Shown here: piece after piece, positions 1 to 13,600 of the stretch
Layout of the letters: each line of letters begins with the position of its first letter
How positions within the stretch are numbered: position 1 is the first letter of the stretch
Source: Apteryx mantelli
Taxonomy: Eukaryota; Chordata; Aves; Apterygiformes; Apterygidae
Direction of reading: 5' to 3'
NCBI RefSeq assembly: GCF_036417845.1
Contig: NC_090012.1
Span: 434,001-498,000 of the forward strand
DNA length: 64,000 nucleotides
Notes under the pieces: model-generated
Databases searched by the model: none
Told to the model about the DNA's origin: nothing
The model's input: the letters and a program-made list of their open reading frames with translations, nothing else
Made by a program: the position numbers and the translations under genes

Positions 1-3000
1 AATTAGAGGGATATCCGATATGCCGCTTCGGCGCTGACTGTTACGTTTCTGTTCTTAGCCGATTTGGGGTTTCGGAGCGATGCTGATGCTCGTGGAAGTC
101 GGTGCGGTTCAAGCCAGGATTAATATCCTCCGTACAAGAGCAGGCACAGCTACAACTAACGTTTGCATCTCGTTTGACTCCAGCAGAGTTTAGGAACGGA
201 TTTGCTTCCCCCCCCCCCCCCCCCACCATTAAGCCACTTTTAATTTTCCATCACGCGTGTGGATAATGATAACTTTTTATTTGGAGCTTTATTTACACGT
301 TATTCATTATTCATAGGCTGAAATTGCTAAAGCAGATGTCTCTGTGCTTGTTAAACATCCTTCTGGCTGCTTGGATTCCAGTCCTCGTTTAAATCCTAGT
401 ACCAGAAAAGCCTGTTTTGGCGGCCTACCTCGATCGCTCGTGGAGCGCAAAGCACAGGACTCCGTTTCTGTTCCAAAACTCCTTGCTTCTGTTTACGTGC
501 AAGCGCACCTTTTTGGAAGGATGGATCCGGCTTTCGTTTCCGCTGTGATTGTTCCCCAAAGCGTTGCAAGCTTTTTCAGAGGAGCATAAATAAATCGTTT
601 CCTCGCCTACTGAAAACCTTCGCCCTGGAAGATGCCTGTCTGCAGCGCGGGAGACGAGTTTTGAGTCTCGTTAAGGGAATTTCTTTGAGCCTCCTCCGGG
701 AGCTTTTCCCCGCTATCCTCGCGGAGGTGCGGATGCTGGAATCGGCTGTATTCGCAGGGCCTTCGCCAGCATCGCATTCCCAAATGCCAGCGCCGGCTTC
801 TCCCTCCAGGTCTGTGCACCTCTGACGCCCTCGCTAAAAATAGCTAAAAACTGCAATGTGTTGGGCGTGTTTTGGTTGCTCCCGGTTCCTGACTAGTCTG
901 AACGGTGCCAGACAAGACGGACTTCTGCTTTTTAAAAAGCAACAGCTACTTAATAGCCTTGGGCCACAAACGAATCCCTGGACTCTTGCAGAAATACCTT
1001 TGCTTATAAATTAACAGGAAATCGTTAGCTTTATAGCATCGCGTTTCTTTTTATTTATTCACAGGGCATTGGTTTTTTTAATGCTTCTCTTTTCTTTTTT
1101 TTCCTGGGAGGATTGTATCTTTAAGCAGAATGTTGTATTTTTAAAGCGTGCTAAGCCACCAGAGTTACCTGAACTAGTTGATAGCGGACTTTCTGAAGAA
1201 CCCGATCAGGTTCAGTTCATGAAACCCGCTTGCTGCAAAACCTCCTTGATTCGCATTAATTATTCCTTCCTTTAATTCTTTATTGATAGACTGCGGTATC
1301 AGCCTTTCCACTGACTTGCCTAGGATCGGTGTCAGGTTAAATTGCAGCGGAGCTGCTGCTTCTCTGACCTTCCTCTCCGCTTTCCCGGCTTCCCGCTGAA
1401 GAGATTGCTCTCGCCGCGGCAGAAGCGTGCTTCGCTCTCCGGCGTGTCCCCCGCCTCCAGGCACGCGTTTAAAATGGGAGACCGGACCCGAAGGAGGGCT
1501 CGTACGTCTAAAAAAAAAACCTCGCCTGTTTTTTTGTTTTTAACTTTTCCCGTTGTGCTTGTTGGGCTAGAAGCAGAGCAGTTTACCTACAAACTCCGTC
1601 TTGAATAAATCCATGTTGTCCCAAGGCATTTTGATACCTGGAGACAGGAGGTTTCTGGGGCTGGAAGCTGCTGCCCTCGGTCTCCTTCGGTTTGCCACGC
1701 TTTCCCCTAGAATCGGCGCGATGCAAGCGTGTCGCCTTTGCTTCAAGCTGCCTGGTGCCTTGTTAATAAGGGTTTATCCTCAGTTTTCTTGCAGCGCTTG
1801 AGGAGTGGGACCGTCTCGATGCAGCTGGAGCGCCTCGGAAAGGAGCCGTCCTCGACCCGGGCGTGCTGCCTTAGCTCCTTCGCTGCACTGCTGCCGCCGC
1901 TGACATTCGTGCAGCTACACGCTGACCGGGCTGCGCCGTTTCCTCCCTGAACGAGATAAAAGAGCAAGTCAAGCCCGCGAGATGCCAGAAATAGGACTTC
2001 AGAGGCAGGCAACGATGTGTAATTTTGTAACGTAGCTTTTCCATGCCTCTCCGGGACAGATGCGTGCTTGCTCTCTGCCAGGGCTGGCTTATAAAATGGA
2101 AGATCAGCCAGTCAAAGCTGAGTCGTCAGTGGATGAGTTCCTTGATCGGATCCATCTCGAAGCCTTTCGGATGTTCTCGCTGGCACGAGGGCTCTCCTGC
2201 GGCATTCCTGTGCGCGGGCGAGGGCTGGAGGTGGTGGGAACCACCCCTCCTCGAGCCGATTTCTGCTCAAGGTGTGGTTTCCTGGCTGGCCTCAAGCCAG
2301 AGCGCAACACGAGGGGAAAATACCTGTTTATTTCTTTTCCCGGCTCCTGAAATTTCATGAACTGCTTTGTTAGAAAGCTCTAGCACCTCCACGCTTGGGA
2401 AGAGAATGGGAAGAGAAACCAGAGGCTTTCCCTGGTGTTGAGAACTTGTCTTTTGCCATCTAGGAAGATTTGGCTGGTAGAAAACAGAAGGCAAAAAACA
2501 TCTTTATGTGATTGCCTGGAGTACGGCTGGCCGGGGCCAAGGAGGAGATAGTGTTGGGGAGCAGAGAGCGTGGAAAATGTAAAATTCAGAGGCGTCGTGT
2601 CTGTCAAGTCTCATTTCTGGCATCTCAAATGTTTGGCTTCCCAACCTCAAGGTTTTAGCCTTTGTTATTTACTGGGTTTGGGTAGGAAATGGTTTAACAC
2701 CGTTTAGCTGTCTGCATTGCAGTAATGCCAAAGCCCTATAAATTCTGCGCCCGAGACGGAGTACGAGAGCGACCGTTGCAGGTAGCGGGGGCTCATCTAA
2801 CCCGCTCGACACAGTCAGGCCAGCTGCCTGCCGGGAAGGAATGTGGCACGCCGATCCTGGGGGAGCGTTGAGTCACGCTTCCGTCTCGTGCGGTCAGATG
2901 GAAAAGACTTGTTGCAGCTGGTAAGTGGCATTTCCCCCAAAACGCGGGGTTCGGCGCCCTTTGCTGAAGGACGAGCGAGTCCAGAAGTCAGTAGTGACTC

Positions 3001-6000
3001 TGGGTTTGTCATCGGTGCTTTTATATCTGTTTTTCTCCGGCTGCATTGGGCGTTGGCCCTTGCTGGCACTGGTGCTGCTTTGAGGGAAGGTCCCATTTAG
3101 TTGCCAGCAAACTCCTTTGGTGATATATATATATTTTTTAATTTCCCTAGGGAAGAAGGTTGCTTTCTTCCTCTGGGCCAGTTCCTGTTCTGCTTGCGTG
3201 GGAGGACGTTGACTTCATGCTTAAGCCTTGCTTCAGAGGGGAAATCGCGCGGAATAAGCGGCGGCAGGATGGTTTCCGTGTTGGAGGCAGCGTTCCAGAT
3301 TAAAGCAGCTTTCTCCCAGCAGCTTGGTGTCCGGCGCTGTGCAGGAGCTTGGGAGAGAAAGATTCAGTTTAGACATCTCACTCGGTGAACCCTGGGCTAC
3401 AGCTAAATTGTTTGAATAGAAAGATCGCGTTAATATCCCTGGCAGGAATCCCGCTCTTTCCTTGCACCGTCTAATTTTGTATCTTAGTTCTCGAGCAGCG
3501 CGGCGGCACGTGGGAGTTGCGGTCCCTGCCGCGGGGGTTTGCTCCCCCTCGCCTCCCCGGCAGCTCTTCCTTCTTTTCTGCCCCCTGGGCTGCGCGTCCG
3601 AAGCAGATGGACCCAAGCGAAGGGAGAGGAGGCGACGCGTTGGGGCGGCCCGAGTCTCTCCTAAAGCGCTGTTTATCTTGCGCGGCGTCGGGGCTCGAAG
3701 GAGCGAGAGCAGCGCGTTAATAAGTAACCGCCTGTTTGCTTTGGCGGCTGTCGCGCTCCTCCGTCCCCTTGTAACCCGCTCTTGGCCGCGGGTTGTTTCG
3801 AGGCGGCCGGGTTTGTGCGAGAAGGGCTTTGCTGCCTGCAGTAGCCGGGCGCTCCTGAGGTTATTGCTGCCAAACGTAGCTCGAGGAGCAGCCGAAGCAA
3901 AGCTTACTGCGGACAAGACCGCTAAAGGTTACAGAAATGCCTTTCTTTAACAGTTAATGCCAGCCCGGGAGCGGATTTGATGGTCAGCCCCTCTTCGGTG
4001 CTCTGCCTTAGCTTCCTTGCAGACAGCCGGGCCTCCGGATCAGCCTGGTGCTGCCAGAAGCCCAGCAGGACGCTCAGGGATCAGCGGGGGGATTAACTGC
4101 CTTTTAAGAAAGTTAAATCCTGGGAGATTGGAGGATCCTCCGCGGAGGATCTAGCTTTGTCGCTGCTTGAACTGTGGGACCGTCGGGAGTTTCCGGCGGA
4201 GACCCAGAGCGTGGAGCGCTGAGCAACACGATGCTCCGCTCTGAAAAGCTCAGAGTTAAAGGCGAAACGTAAGCGGTGGTTTTGGCAGGCGGGAGAATAG
4301 CATGAGGCAAGAGATTTGGCTCTTTTTTTTTAAGCAGGAAGAGGCGTTTTTTGCCTCTGTTTAATCCCTGGTTGTTTAGCTGAACTTTCTCCCTCTGCTG
4401 CAAGGTTTGGGGCTGGGCGCTGAGCCCGCTCGCGGAGCGCTTTCTGGTTTCGTCGCCTCAAACCCGCCGGTATTCGATTCGGCGGCAGGACGGTCCCTTC
4501 CCCTGTGCGGCCACGAGCCTTTCGGAGCCGAGGAGCGAGCGCTCTTCCGCCTCTGAGCGTGATTTTTCGTGGTAATCGGCCGATTAAGCCATGTGACGTA
4601 TTCCCTTTGCTGCCGCCTTTGACAGCTCGTAAATCCCTCGTGACGGAGTGAAGCGTGACTTTTCGGGGTAGTCGTAAACCACCGGCTTGCAGTGGGGAAA
4701 ACCATGAACGTCCTCCGATTTTTGTGGTCTTTTTTGAAGCAAAACCGGGACGCTGAATGCCAGTGCCGTCTGTGATTGAGCGCGCGTCCACAGCAGCTAC
4801 GTGAGCAGGAGATTTCCTCCCCTGGAGAGGAGCAGTCCGGGCAAACCCTCTTATTTACTTTCTGGCCCAGTAGTTATCTGCTTTCTTGGGCAAACAGGCT
4901 TTGCTGGCCCTGAAGGAGGCTTATCCTGCGCTGCAGGAGGCGAGCTCGCGGTTCAAAGGCTCCTCGCAGCGCGGGGAGCTGCAGCAGCAGAGGTTTCAAA
5001 ACTTTGACACCCCCCCAGCCCCGGCGCTCTGCGAAATGGTTCCTAAACGCAATTTTTAAAGCACGGCGACGAGCGAGACGTGACACACGGCGTGCATCGG
5101 CTTCCGAACCGAGCGCTTCGTTTTGATAAACAAAACGTTTGCAACCTAAACAAGGTTTTATGTGATGTATTTGGTCTTTTTGCTGTGGACTGCTTGCCGC
5201 GAGGTAGCCTGGACCTGTATGATGCGCTCGACTTAGGGAAAAAAGAGACCAGTAAACTCTGTCCGGCCCATCCTGGACATCTCTGCAACTCTGCAAGAAC
5301 TGCCTGGAGTGAGGGAAAACGCAGCCGTGCTTTTCCAAGAGAAGCTAGGACAAGCCGGCAACGGCGGCAGGTAAAGCTAGAGGTGCGGTTTACGTTTTTA
5401 GGTGACGGCGTCTTGACCGTTGGTGCAACTCTTTGAGAAGGGCGGCGCCCTCCGCGTTGCTTCCCGACTCGGATGCTGCTCTAAAAGAGGCCGGAGCTCT
5501 GCCAGAAGCTGTCGGTAAAAATTAGTAGAAAATTATAGGATGACGTGTACCGAGTTATGCAGGAGGCTGGGAAGGACCCTCGTTATCGCTCTTTCGATCT
5601 TCATCTGCTGAGCGACGATGAAGAGCTTCGTTAATAGGGGAGTTAACTCTGTTTTGGGATCTTCTGCAGACTCCTAAAACTGCAGGGGGGTTTCGGGACT
5701 CGAGCAGCGTCAAAGTGCTCGTTGCAGGAATGATAAATCCTGCTTTCGTGCAAAGCACCGAGTTCTGCCGGCGCCTGGGACTGCTCCTTCCGCAGCCGAT
5801 CGGCTGCTCAAAGTCCGAACTCTCCATTTTCTCCCTTAAGCGCTGGCAGGTTGCGAAGGCACACGGCGCTCCGGGCTTTGCTCCGTATGAAAGGGTTCAT
5901 CTGTTTTCACGGAGCGCCGGCGGCCAACTAAAAATAGCAGCTCCAGAAGCCCCGGCTGCCTGTTGTCGCTGGTCCAGCACGTCTGCTCTAAACACTCCCG

Positions 6001-9000
6001 CTAATCCGGAGGCAGCTGCGAGCGGAGCGGCACTCCCGAGCACCTCTTGAGCTCCAAGGCTCCTGACCGTGGCAGGTTTTGGGTACTGCGAATGCTGCGC
6101 CGGGGACGGGCGTGCGGTCCGAAAGCGGCTTTCGGCGTGTGCCCCGTCCCCCTCCTAATTAGCGAGTTTATTTCGTGAGATTTCTTGGACATTATTTCCC
6201 TGCGTGTCCAGGGCAGTGACGATCCTCCCGAGCACTTTTGGGAACAGCGCGGGGTTTATTTAGCAGCTCCCGTCGCTGCCTGCGAGCGAGCAAAACCGTA
6301 TCTCTCTAAAACAGCCTTTATTAACCAAAACAGCCCCTTTCACCTGTGGGAAGAGCGGGTTTTCTTTCCGAATGCTTAGTGCCTTTAAGACAGCAGTCAA
6401 GTGACTTAATTAAAATTATTTTATACCTTTTGTGCCTGCGTTTTCAAGCACATCAGAGAGGCCTTCAGGAAACCCCGGTTATTTCCATTGTGGTTTTAGC
6501 GTTAATCTTCAGAGGTGCCACAATGACACTAAATCTGGAGCTTTGTTGCAGTTTTACTAAATTGCAGTAACATAATGGAGTCGGATCTTTGTTTTGCTTT
6601 AACGGAGAAGTTTCCTCGCCAGCTGGTAACTGAGCGGAAACGTCCTCGGATGGACGCGAAACCCTTCAGCGTAAGTCAGCTGCGATAATTCGGGAAGCAA
6701 CTGCTCCTTTTCTATATCAGTTCCCGTAAAAACCACGGTAAGATGGCTTGGCGCTAGCCTGCGACGAGCTGCGTTTAGGCGCCCGCTCCCACCCCCGTAG
6801 CCGAAGGCATTTCCTTCTCGGACCGCTGCCGCGGGAGCGCGTGCTCCTTCCTGTGCGGTTTTGCTCCCGGATGCATCCGAGCCGCTCACGAGATCGGTCA
6901 CGCTGCCTCGTGCCCCGTGTCCATATTGACTCCGAACCAGAGTGTTCTCCAGTCTATTTCTTTCCCAAAGCAGCTATTTGAAGCCGCTCCTGCATCGGGA
7001 GCAGGAGGAGAAGGCGGCTGACTGCGCTGCCACCTCGAGCGATGGGTTAGACGTGCTTCGCTCGTCCGAGCCGCCTGTTCACCGCGGGAAAAGCGCCGTT
7101 CCCGGGCCGCTCGGCTCTGCCAGGAGGTTTTTCCCCAGAAATTTTCAAAGTTTTGAACGCGGCCGTTACAGACGCAGCAAATATTTGCCGCCGAGTCGCG
7201 GGGCCGGGCTCGAACAGGAAACGTCCTTGTCAATATTGACCTCGGGGCTTCGCTGCTGCAAGCACACGGGTTCGGCTGCGCTTGCTTTTTGCGTGGAAAG
7301 GGGGAGAAGAGAAACTGGTGGAGACGGGAGTCGCACATTGCAAAGATCGGCTTTAAAAACAAAAAAAACAAAAAAAAACTCCCAAAAACCTGACATCTAA
7401 CTTGCAAAATCCCTTCGAGGGTCTCAGCGCTGATCCAAATAGCTCATTGTTCAGGCAAAACTAAAAATGTTTTCCTTGCGGTGGTTTCCTGGCGTGCGGG
7501 TGAGTTTCAGAAGAATGCCTTGGCCTCGGAGCGGGCTCTCGGCCTCGCGGGAAAACACTGAACGACGGCCCTGAGCAGTGCCGTCTCCTTAAAGGCTTAA
7601 CGAGAGCGAAAACGGGATGAAATCCCGGCTGTTTGCAGCAGCAGTCGCGCCCGATGATCCAGTGCTGCCCGCGTGCTCCGGATGCACAGAGGGATTATAA
7701 ACGGCTTGTAGGAGCCCGAATGGTCCCAGTAAAAGGGCCGAATATGCAACCTCATGCCGAACGCCCAAGCGGAGATGCTGCGGTGATTTTGGGCTGCTAA
7801 GATACACAAAACGGCTTGTGTTGCGCAAAAAGCGGGGATTTTGGGTCGCTCCCGGCCGGTTGGGCCGGCAGAGGCTCCTCGACGGTGGATCAAGGCAGCA
7901 CGCGCTGGACGGCGGCTCTTTTGGGCGTGAATGTTACGCAATAAGTCGCGGCTCTTTCCCTGTTTTTTTTTCCGGCGTGCCCCCTCCGGTGCCTTCACTT
8001 CTCCTGGGGTAAAATTCGGGTGTTCTGCAGTGCCGGGGAGCAGCACGAGCTCTGCGGATCGGCCGTGCTCGCCCAGGAGGCGGGAGCGGATTTAACAACA
8101 TCCACGATGGGTTCAGGGTGGTGAAGGCAGTCGGAGAGGATCTCGAAACCTGTTTTTTTTATTTTGTTTTTGGGTTTTTTTTTTCTTTTTGAGGAAAGCT
8201 TTAAAACGCAGGCAGCAGATGGGACCGGAAATTTTGATGTTTACCGCTAATTCCGTCACTAACGCGATTATTTATCCTCTTCAGAAGCGGTAATCCGGAG
8301 CGGGTTCCTACCTTCGCTTTGAGCTAGGCAGGAGAAACGGCGCTGTGACGGCCTCGCTCGGAAACCTGGCGCATCCTCGTGGTGTTTTTTTTTAAGAAAC
8401 AAATGTTTCCTGCGTTACAGCAGCGTTGCCTGGCTCCGCGGCCAAACGTGCGGCCGCCGTTTAATCCCGGAGGTTTGCGAAGGCGTGTGAAATACTCGGG
8501 CTTTGCGCTGGACAGAGTATTGAGTTACCCGCTCAGTCCAGCGCGTCCATAATTCTTCTCTGCCCATTAAATGACCTTTTCTGCAGGGAGTAATTTGCTT
8601 ATTCGCCCGGCCACTGTAGCTGGAAAAAACAGCCAAGCTTTTTGGGGCGTGAAAAGCAATTCTTGCGGTCTTGCGCAGTTAAGCGCTCTCTCGGGATGTG
8701 TTTTTATCTTTGCCGCTTTCCTCGAGCAGGCGATGAGCTTTTCCCTGCAAACCTAGCCGTGGCGGCCCAGGAAAATAACGGCGTTAGGGCTTCTCCGGAG
8801 GAGCCTCCTGTATTTGCAAAGGGGGCTAAGAAACCCGCCAAGAGGGCACGTCGCGCGGTGCAGCGGGATGGCGCGGGCAGGGCCTGCTGCTCCCTGCCGT
8901 GCGTTTCGGGGGCTTTCTGCGCCGTTCTGCCCTGGAGGCTTCGTCTTTCGGTTTCACCCGTGGCTCTAGTAAAAATGCACCTCCTTGGCCATGCAGTGGA

Positions 9001-10634
9001 GCTGCAGCCAAGTCGGTGACTGACGGGGGTGGTTGCCAACAGGGAGAGTGTCGAAACTATTTATTTATTTATTTTGCAGCTGGTACGGTGTCATTAGTGC
9101 CGTTTTTATCGAGCTTTATGGATGTCGTAATCCTCGGGGTTACGGAGGGATTTCGCTGCGTGTTCTGCTCCTTAGAGAAGTGGAGTTTGGGTTGTTGCCT
9201 CTGAGATGTCCCTCCGAGCACCCGCAGAGCTAAAATCCGCAGGTTACTCCGTCTGTTGAAGGGCAGGTTGGGACCTCATGATCGTGGCCCGCGATAAAAC
9301 CGGTTTCAGATCGGCGAGTGGGAAATGTTTATTGAAATAAGGATCCTGACGTGGGCTTCCACTTCCGCTATTTTGGTTTTCGGAAAGCAAAGCTGGTTGA
9401 CTTGCAGCAAAACGCAACCTGCGGATCAACTTTGCGCTTGTCGAACAGGCAGATTCGCCCCACGGTGCTGGGTTATGCTGTAACTCCCCAAACATGTCGA
9501 TATTCCCGTTTCTCCGTTTCAAAATGGCCTGACGCGGGGATGGCTTTCCTTTTGTGTCTAGCTGCGTTTGGACCGATACTCGAATCGAAATAAAACCGTA
9601 CGTGGCGGTGGCCGTTACCTCCTGCTTTTAATGATAATGCCCAACTCTAGCGATTCGTACCGGCCTCATCCGTATCTGGAACGGTGACATTAACTGTGAT
9701 TCAGGAAAGGCAGAAGGGGTGAGTAAACGCCAGTTTGTGTTTGGAACAAAGCTCGACAGCACTAATATTATGACAGCAATAAAATTCTCCTCCCACGGCT
9801 TCAAAATCAGGAGGGAAGTCTTAAGAGCATGTTTAAATCCTCCTGAGGACAGCGAGTCTGGTAGCTCTTAGCCGATATCTTAAATTATTTGAAGAGCTGT
9901 CCTGAGAGCTGGTAGCGTTTGCTAAAGCTGTGGAAGGTGGGAGATTTTAGAAGGAGGCAGAAGTCGGTGTTAGGCAGCTTTTTAACGAGATCATATATAT
10001 ATGATCTTGCTTGCTCCCGCTCCTGGAGCCCTTGTCTAAAGGAAGGGCTTTAAAGGAAGTAAAAGATGTCAAGTGAAAACCAAAGTGAGTGAAACTAAGA
10101 ATGAGAATACTGCGTTTGATCGACAGCAAGCTGCTCCACCAGTTGATCACTATCGCTGAGGAGTGTTTTGGGTTTGTCGTCGCAGGAGGTTTCATGAAAG
10201 GTTTCCTCCTGCTTAGAGAAGCTCTTGTCCGAAGACGCGTGTCGGGGAGGCGACGGGCGCTGGGTGGGCTCCTCCCGCCCCGTTTCCGCGGGAGGCCGAA
10301 CAAGACGCGGCTTGTTCTCGTCAACGTGTTTGAACCGACCCTGGGGTTTGCTTCAAAAAAAAAAAATCTCCCTTGGGTTGTGTTTGAGCGCTGTTAACCC
10401 TTGCCGTCCCCGTGCCGCAGTGAACTTGGGGGAGGACGGACACGTGGAACGCAGGTGGCCTCGCTTCGTGCCTCGGCCGTCTGGATCCTGGCAGCGGGAA
10501 GGCGCCGGGTTCGTTATCGAACCCTTCCGCTCAGCCTAAACCCTTGCAAGTCGCGGTATTTTAAAGAGGAGCTTGAATATGTTGACTCTTGCGAATGCAG
10601 CCGTGATGTGAACCTTTACCCCTTACGTTTGCAG
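1..10634 (+). other. PPP1R37: PPP1R37 first intron (3' part), no gene seen
   Basis: This stretch runs up to the splice acceptor at 10631-10634 and holds no exon I can recognise. The many short ORFs on both strands lack splice context, family motifs or repeats. I looked for the expected upstream PPP1R37 exon (motif RVTF followed by an acidic stretch) and did not find it, so it should lie before base 1. Small features only: a 17-base C run at 208-224, T-rich runs near 8153-8185, and an 18-base perfect palindrome at 9989-10006. Several GC-rich patches (for example 3480-3920 and 4430-4560) could be regulatory but carry no clear motif. Confidence 0.6.
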
Positions 10635-13600
10635 CTCAGAATGTGACTGTTGATGAAATCATGACCGCCTACAAGCAAGCCTGCCAGAAGCTGAACTGCA
10701 AGCAGATCCCCAAGCTGCTGAAGCAGATCCAGGTAGGGCTCTCGCTTTCCCCGCACGGAAAGAGCTAACCCGCTTTGCCGTTTGAGCTCCGAGACAGTAC
10801 TGGCAAAGTCGGCTTGGGCAGCCTAGAACTGAACGCACAAAGTCGCTTATTTTATTAAAACGCGAGCCTTTATCATGCCTCGCGGTATAATTTTAGTCGT
10901 TTGCATGTCAGTTAAGTAGAAACAAGTGCTGTTTTAATGGCTTGAGCAGGTTTCTTAACGGACAAAATATTGCCGCAGAACACCAATATCTAAGGAATTT
11001 ATTAGTGAAATATTATGCGTAGTTTAACACGATACCGGGCCCTGTTTTTTTTTTTTCCTGTGATTGTACGGGTTTCCAGTCTCTCGATAGCCACTGAGGC
11101 TGCGTCTGCGTCTCCCCTTGCTGTCTTGCTTTTCTGCAATGATAATTATAGCACTGCCAGCATCAGTGGGTGCTAGACACGGGCTCTGTTTTTAACTTCC
11201 CTTCCAGCTCCCCCTCCCCAGTGCAGCAGCATTTTTAAGCCAGAGAATGAGACCAAAAGGACTTGTTTTCAAAGCAGTTTATACTTCTGATACTTTTTTT
11301 TAATGGAATTCTGCACATGCCATTGGTGGAGGTGAAGCATGCAAAGAGAGACCACAACTAACGCTGTGGTTTTTCCCTGTTCACGGAGAATGAATAAAAG
11401 CCTTATTTAAAGTCTCGGCTTTTAGAACGTGTTGGATCGTGTTTTTAAAAGGTTAGCTCTTTTCTCGGCCTAGATGTGGCCTGCGAAAGGCGTGACTGTG
11501 TGACTGCTTTGGCCAGGTTCATCCCAAGGGACTCGGACAGTCTAAACAAAAGGACTTTGACTTCTAATATGCTTTTAATAGAACGGGAACCCGAATCGGC
11601 TTCTGTCAGACTTAGCTTTTTCCTTCACCAGGCGGCTCTGCTGCCTCGGGGTGCTGACACAGACCCTCACCTTCGTCTGGCAGACAGCAAAGGGAGGGAG
11701 GAGAACCTTTCTGGCAGGACTTCCAGACTACGTTCCCGAAGGAGAGTTACCAGCTGTCCTCTGGACTCGCACCCGCCCAGCCTGATTATCTGCTCTTCAC
11801 AGGCTGCAAAGTGCTGCAGAGCCTGGCTTGGAGAAGCGTTGCAAAACTCGCCCTTTTCTAGCAAACCTCGGCCTGAGAGCTGCTATGTCCTGTCTTAGTT
11901 TGGGGAGGATTTGTCGTGGTACCTCATTCTAGCTCATTAATCCCCCCTTCCTCCCCCCTCCTTCTGAATATGAAATGCTGCTTTTTCTTTTAACAGGAAT
12001 TCAAGGATCTGGCTCCCAGGATAGATTGCTTGGATCTGAAAGGTAAGCGCCTTTCTCATCACCCAGGTGAATTTGTTTCTGTTTGGCATCTTGGGCAATA
12101 TCTGTATTTTACTCCATTTGTGCAGCTCTTAAATCAGTTGGAGTCGTGGTCCCAGTTGGGGCACTTGCAGGCTAGAGCAGAAGAGATGCTTAATCCCAAC
12201 GAAAGCAGAAGAGTAAGTACCAGAGATGTTTCTGTATGAGGAATATTAACATCCTGGTTCAGGAGCACTGAATTAGCAGCAGAACGACTTCAGCAGTTCC
12301 ACCAGCCCCCTGAGGACCTGAAACACTGACTAGCGATACAGCAAATTGTCCCCCCCCGCCGTCCCCAAGTGCTGTCCTTAGACCTGCCGCGTGCTGCTAT
12401 ATCCCAGAACAGCTTGGAGAGGGTGTGGGTTAGGGGTGAGTCAGAACGGATTTTTCACAAGACTTTCTGATTGACGTTTTTAAGCTCCCCAAGTGATGGA
12501 AAACTTGCTGCTGCCCTTGGAAAGATGTTCCAAGTAATTCTTCTTACCGTAAACATTTTCCTACTTCGTGAATGATTGCTTTTGTGTCGCTTCTCCCTTA
12601 GCCCCAAGGAACAAAAGTAAAAAGGTCGCCTTGGTTTCCCTAAAAGGTCTCCGCGAGAGGAACCTTTTGTATTCTTATTGTAGGCCACTGCCTTTCTCCT
12701 CTTGCCTTCCGTAGGTCTCCTTAGTAAACAGCTTGTTCTCCTCAGTTGTGTTTGGAGAGCTTTCCTGCCCCGTGGCCGTCCTCCTTGCCCATCTTTCAAG
12801 TTATCAGGGAGACGGGGGTGGTCAATATTGCCCCAAGCGCTTCGGGTGAAACCTCACTCCTAGTTCATCCAGGGATATTTGGGGGTGTTCCCCATGCTCT
12901 TGGGCATCCTGGCATTGTCCGCTGAGGTCCCTTCCCTGGTTTTCCTGGTTTGCATTTACCCCTGTCGAACTCCTGGGTTCCTCACGCTCCTCGAATTTAC
13001 CAAACTGCCTGTTGTTTCCCCATTCGCCTCTCTGACCCTCTGGGAACTGCAGCAAAGCACCGCTCTCCGGGAATGGGCGACACGCCTAAGCCTTCCGCTG
13101 CCGTAGCGGCTTAGTTTTCCAGAAGCACTCAGCGGTCAACAATTTTGTGGTAAATGCTAATTTGAACCTCTCCCATGTCTTCTGACGGCTTTGCCCCGGG
13201 GGCAGCAGCCGCCCACGGAGCTCGGGGCAACGGCGGGAGGAGGCAGTTTGTTAAATCTCCGCTGCGAAAATTGCCGGAAACTTGGTCCAAGTGGCTCTCG
13301 AGTGCTTTAGGTGCTGCGACCCCCCCTGGCAATAGGAGCTGGATGAGATGCGAGTGCGTAGTTGCTTCCGAGAGCCCGCAAGAGCGTTTGTGCTGGAAAG
13401 ATGGTTGATACCCGATGCGGCGTCGGGTTCTCTGGGGCAAACGAGAAGACAGAAGTTGAGCCGTCGGAGTGAGCCGGCGCCGCTTTGCACGCGGCGGTCG
13501 CGGTGTTTCTAACCACGTTCTTGGCACCTTACAACCAGAACCGGCCTCCCGCGGGGCTGTGGTTTTAGGTGTTTAATAAGCAGCGCTTGTGCGGTGTGGT

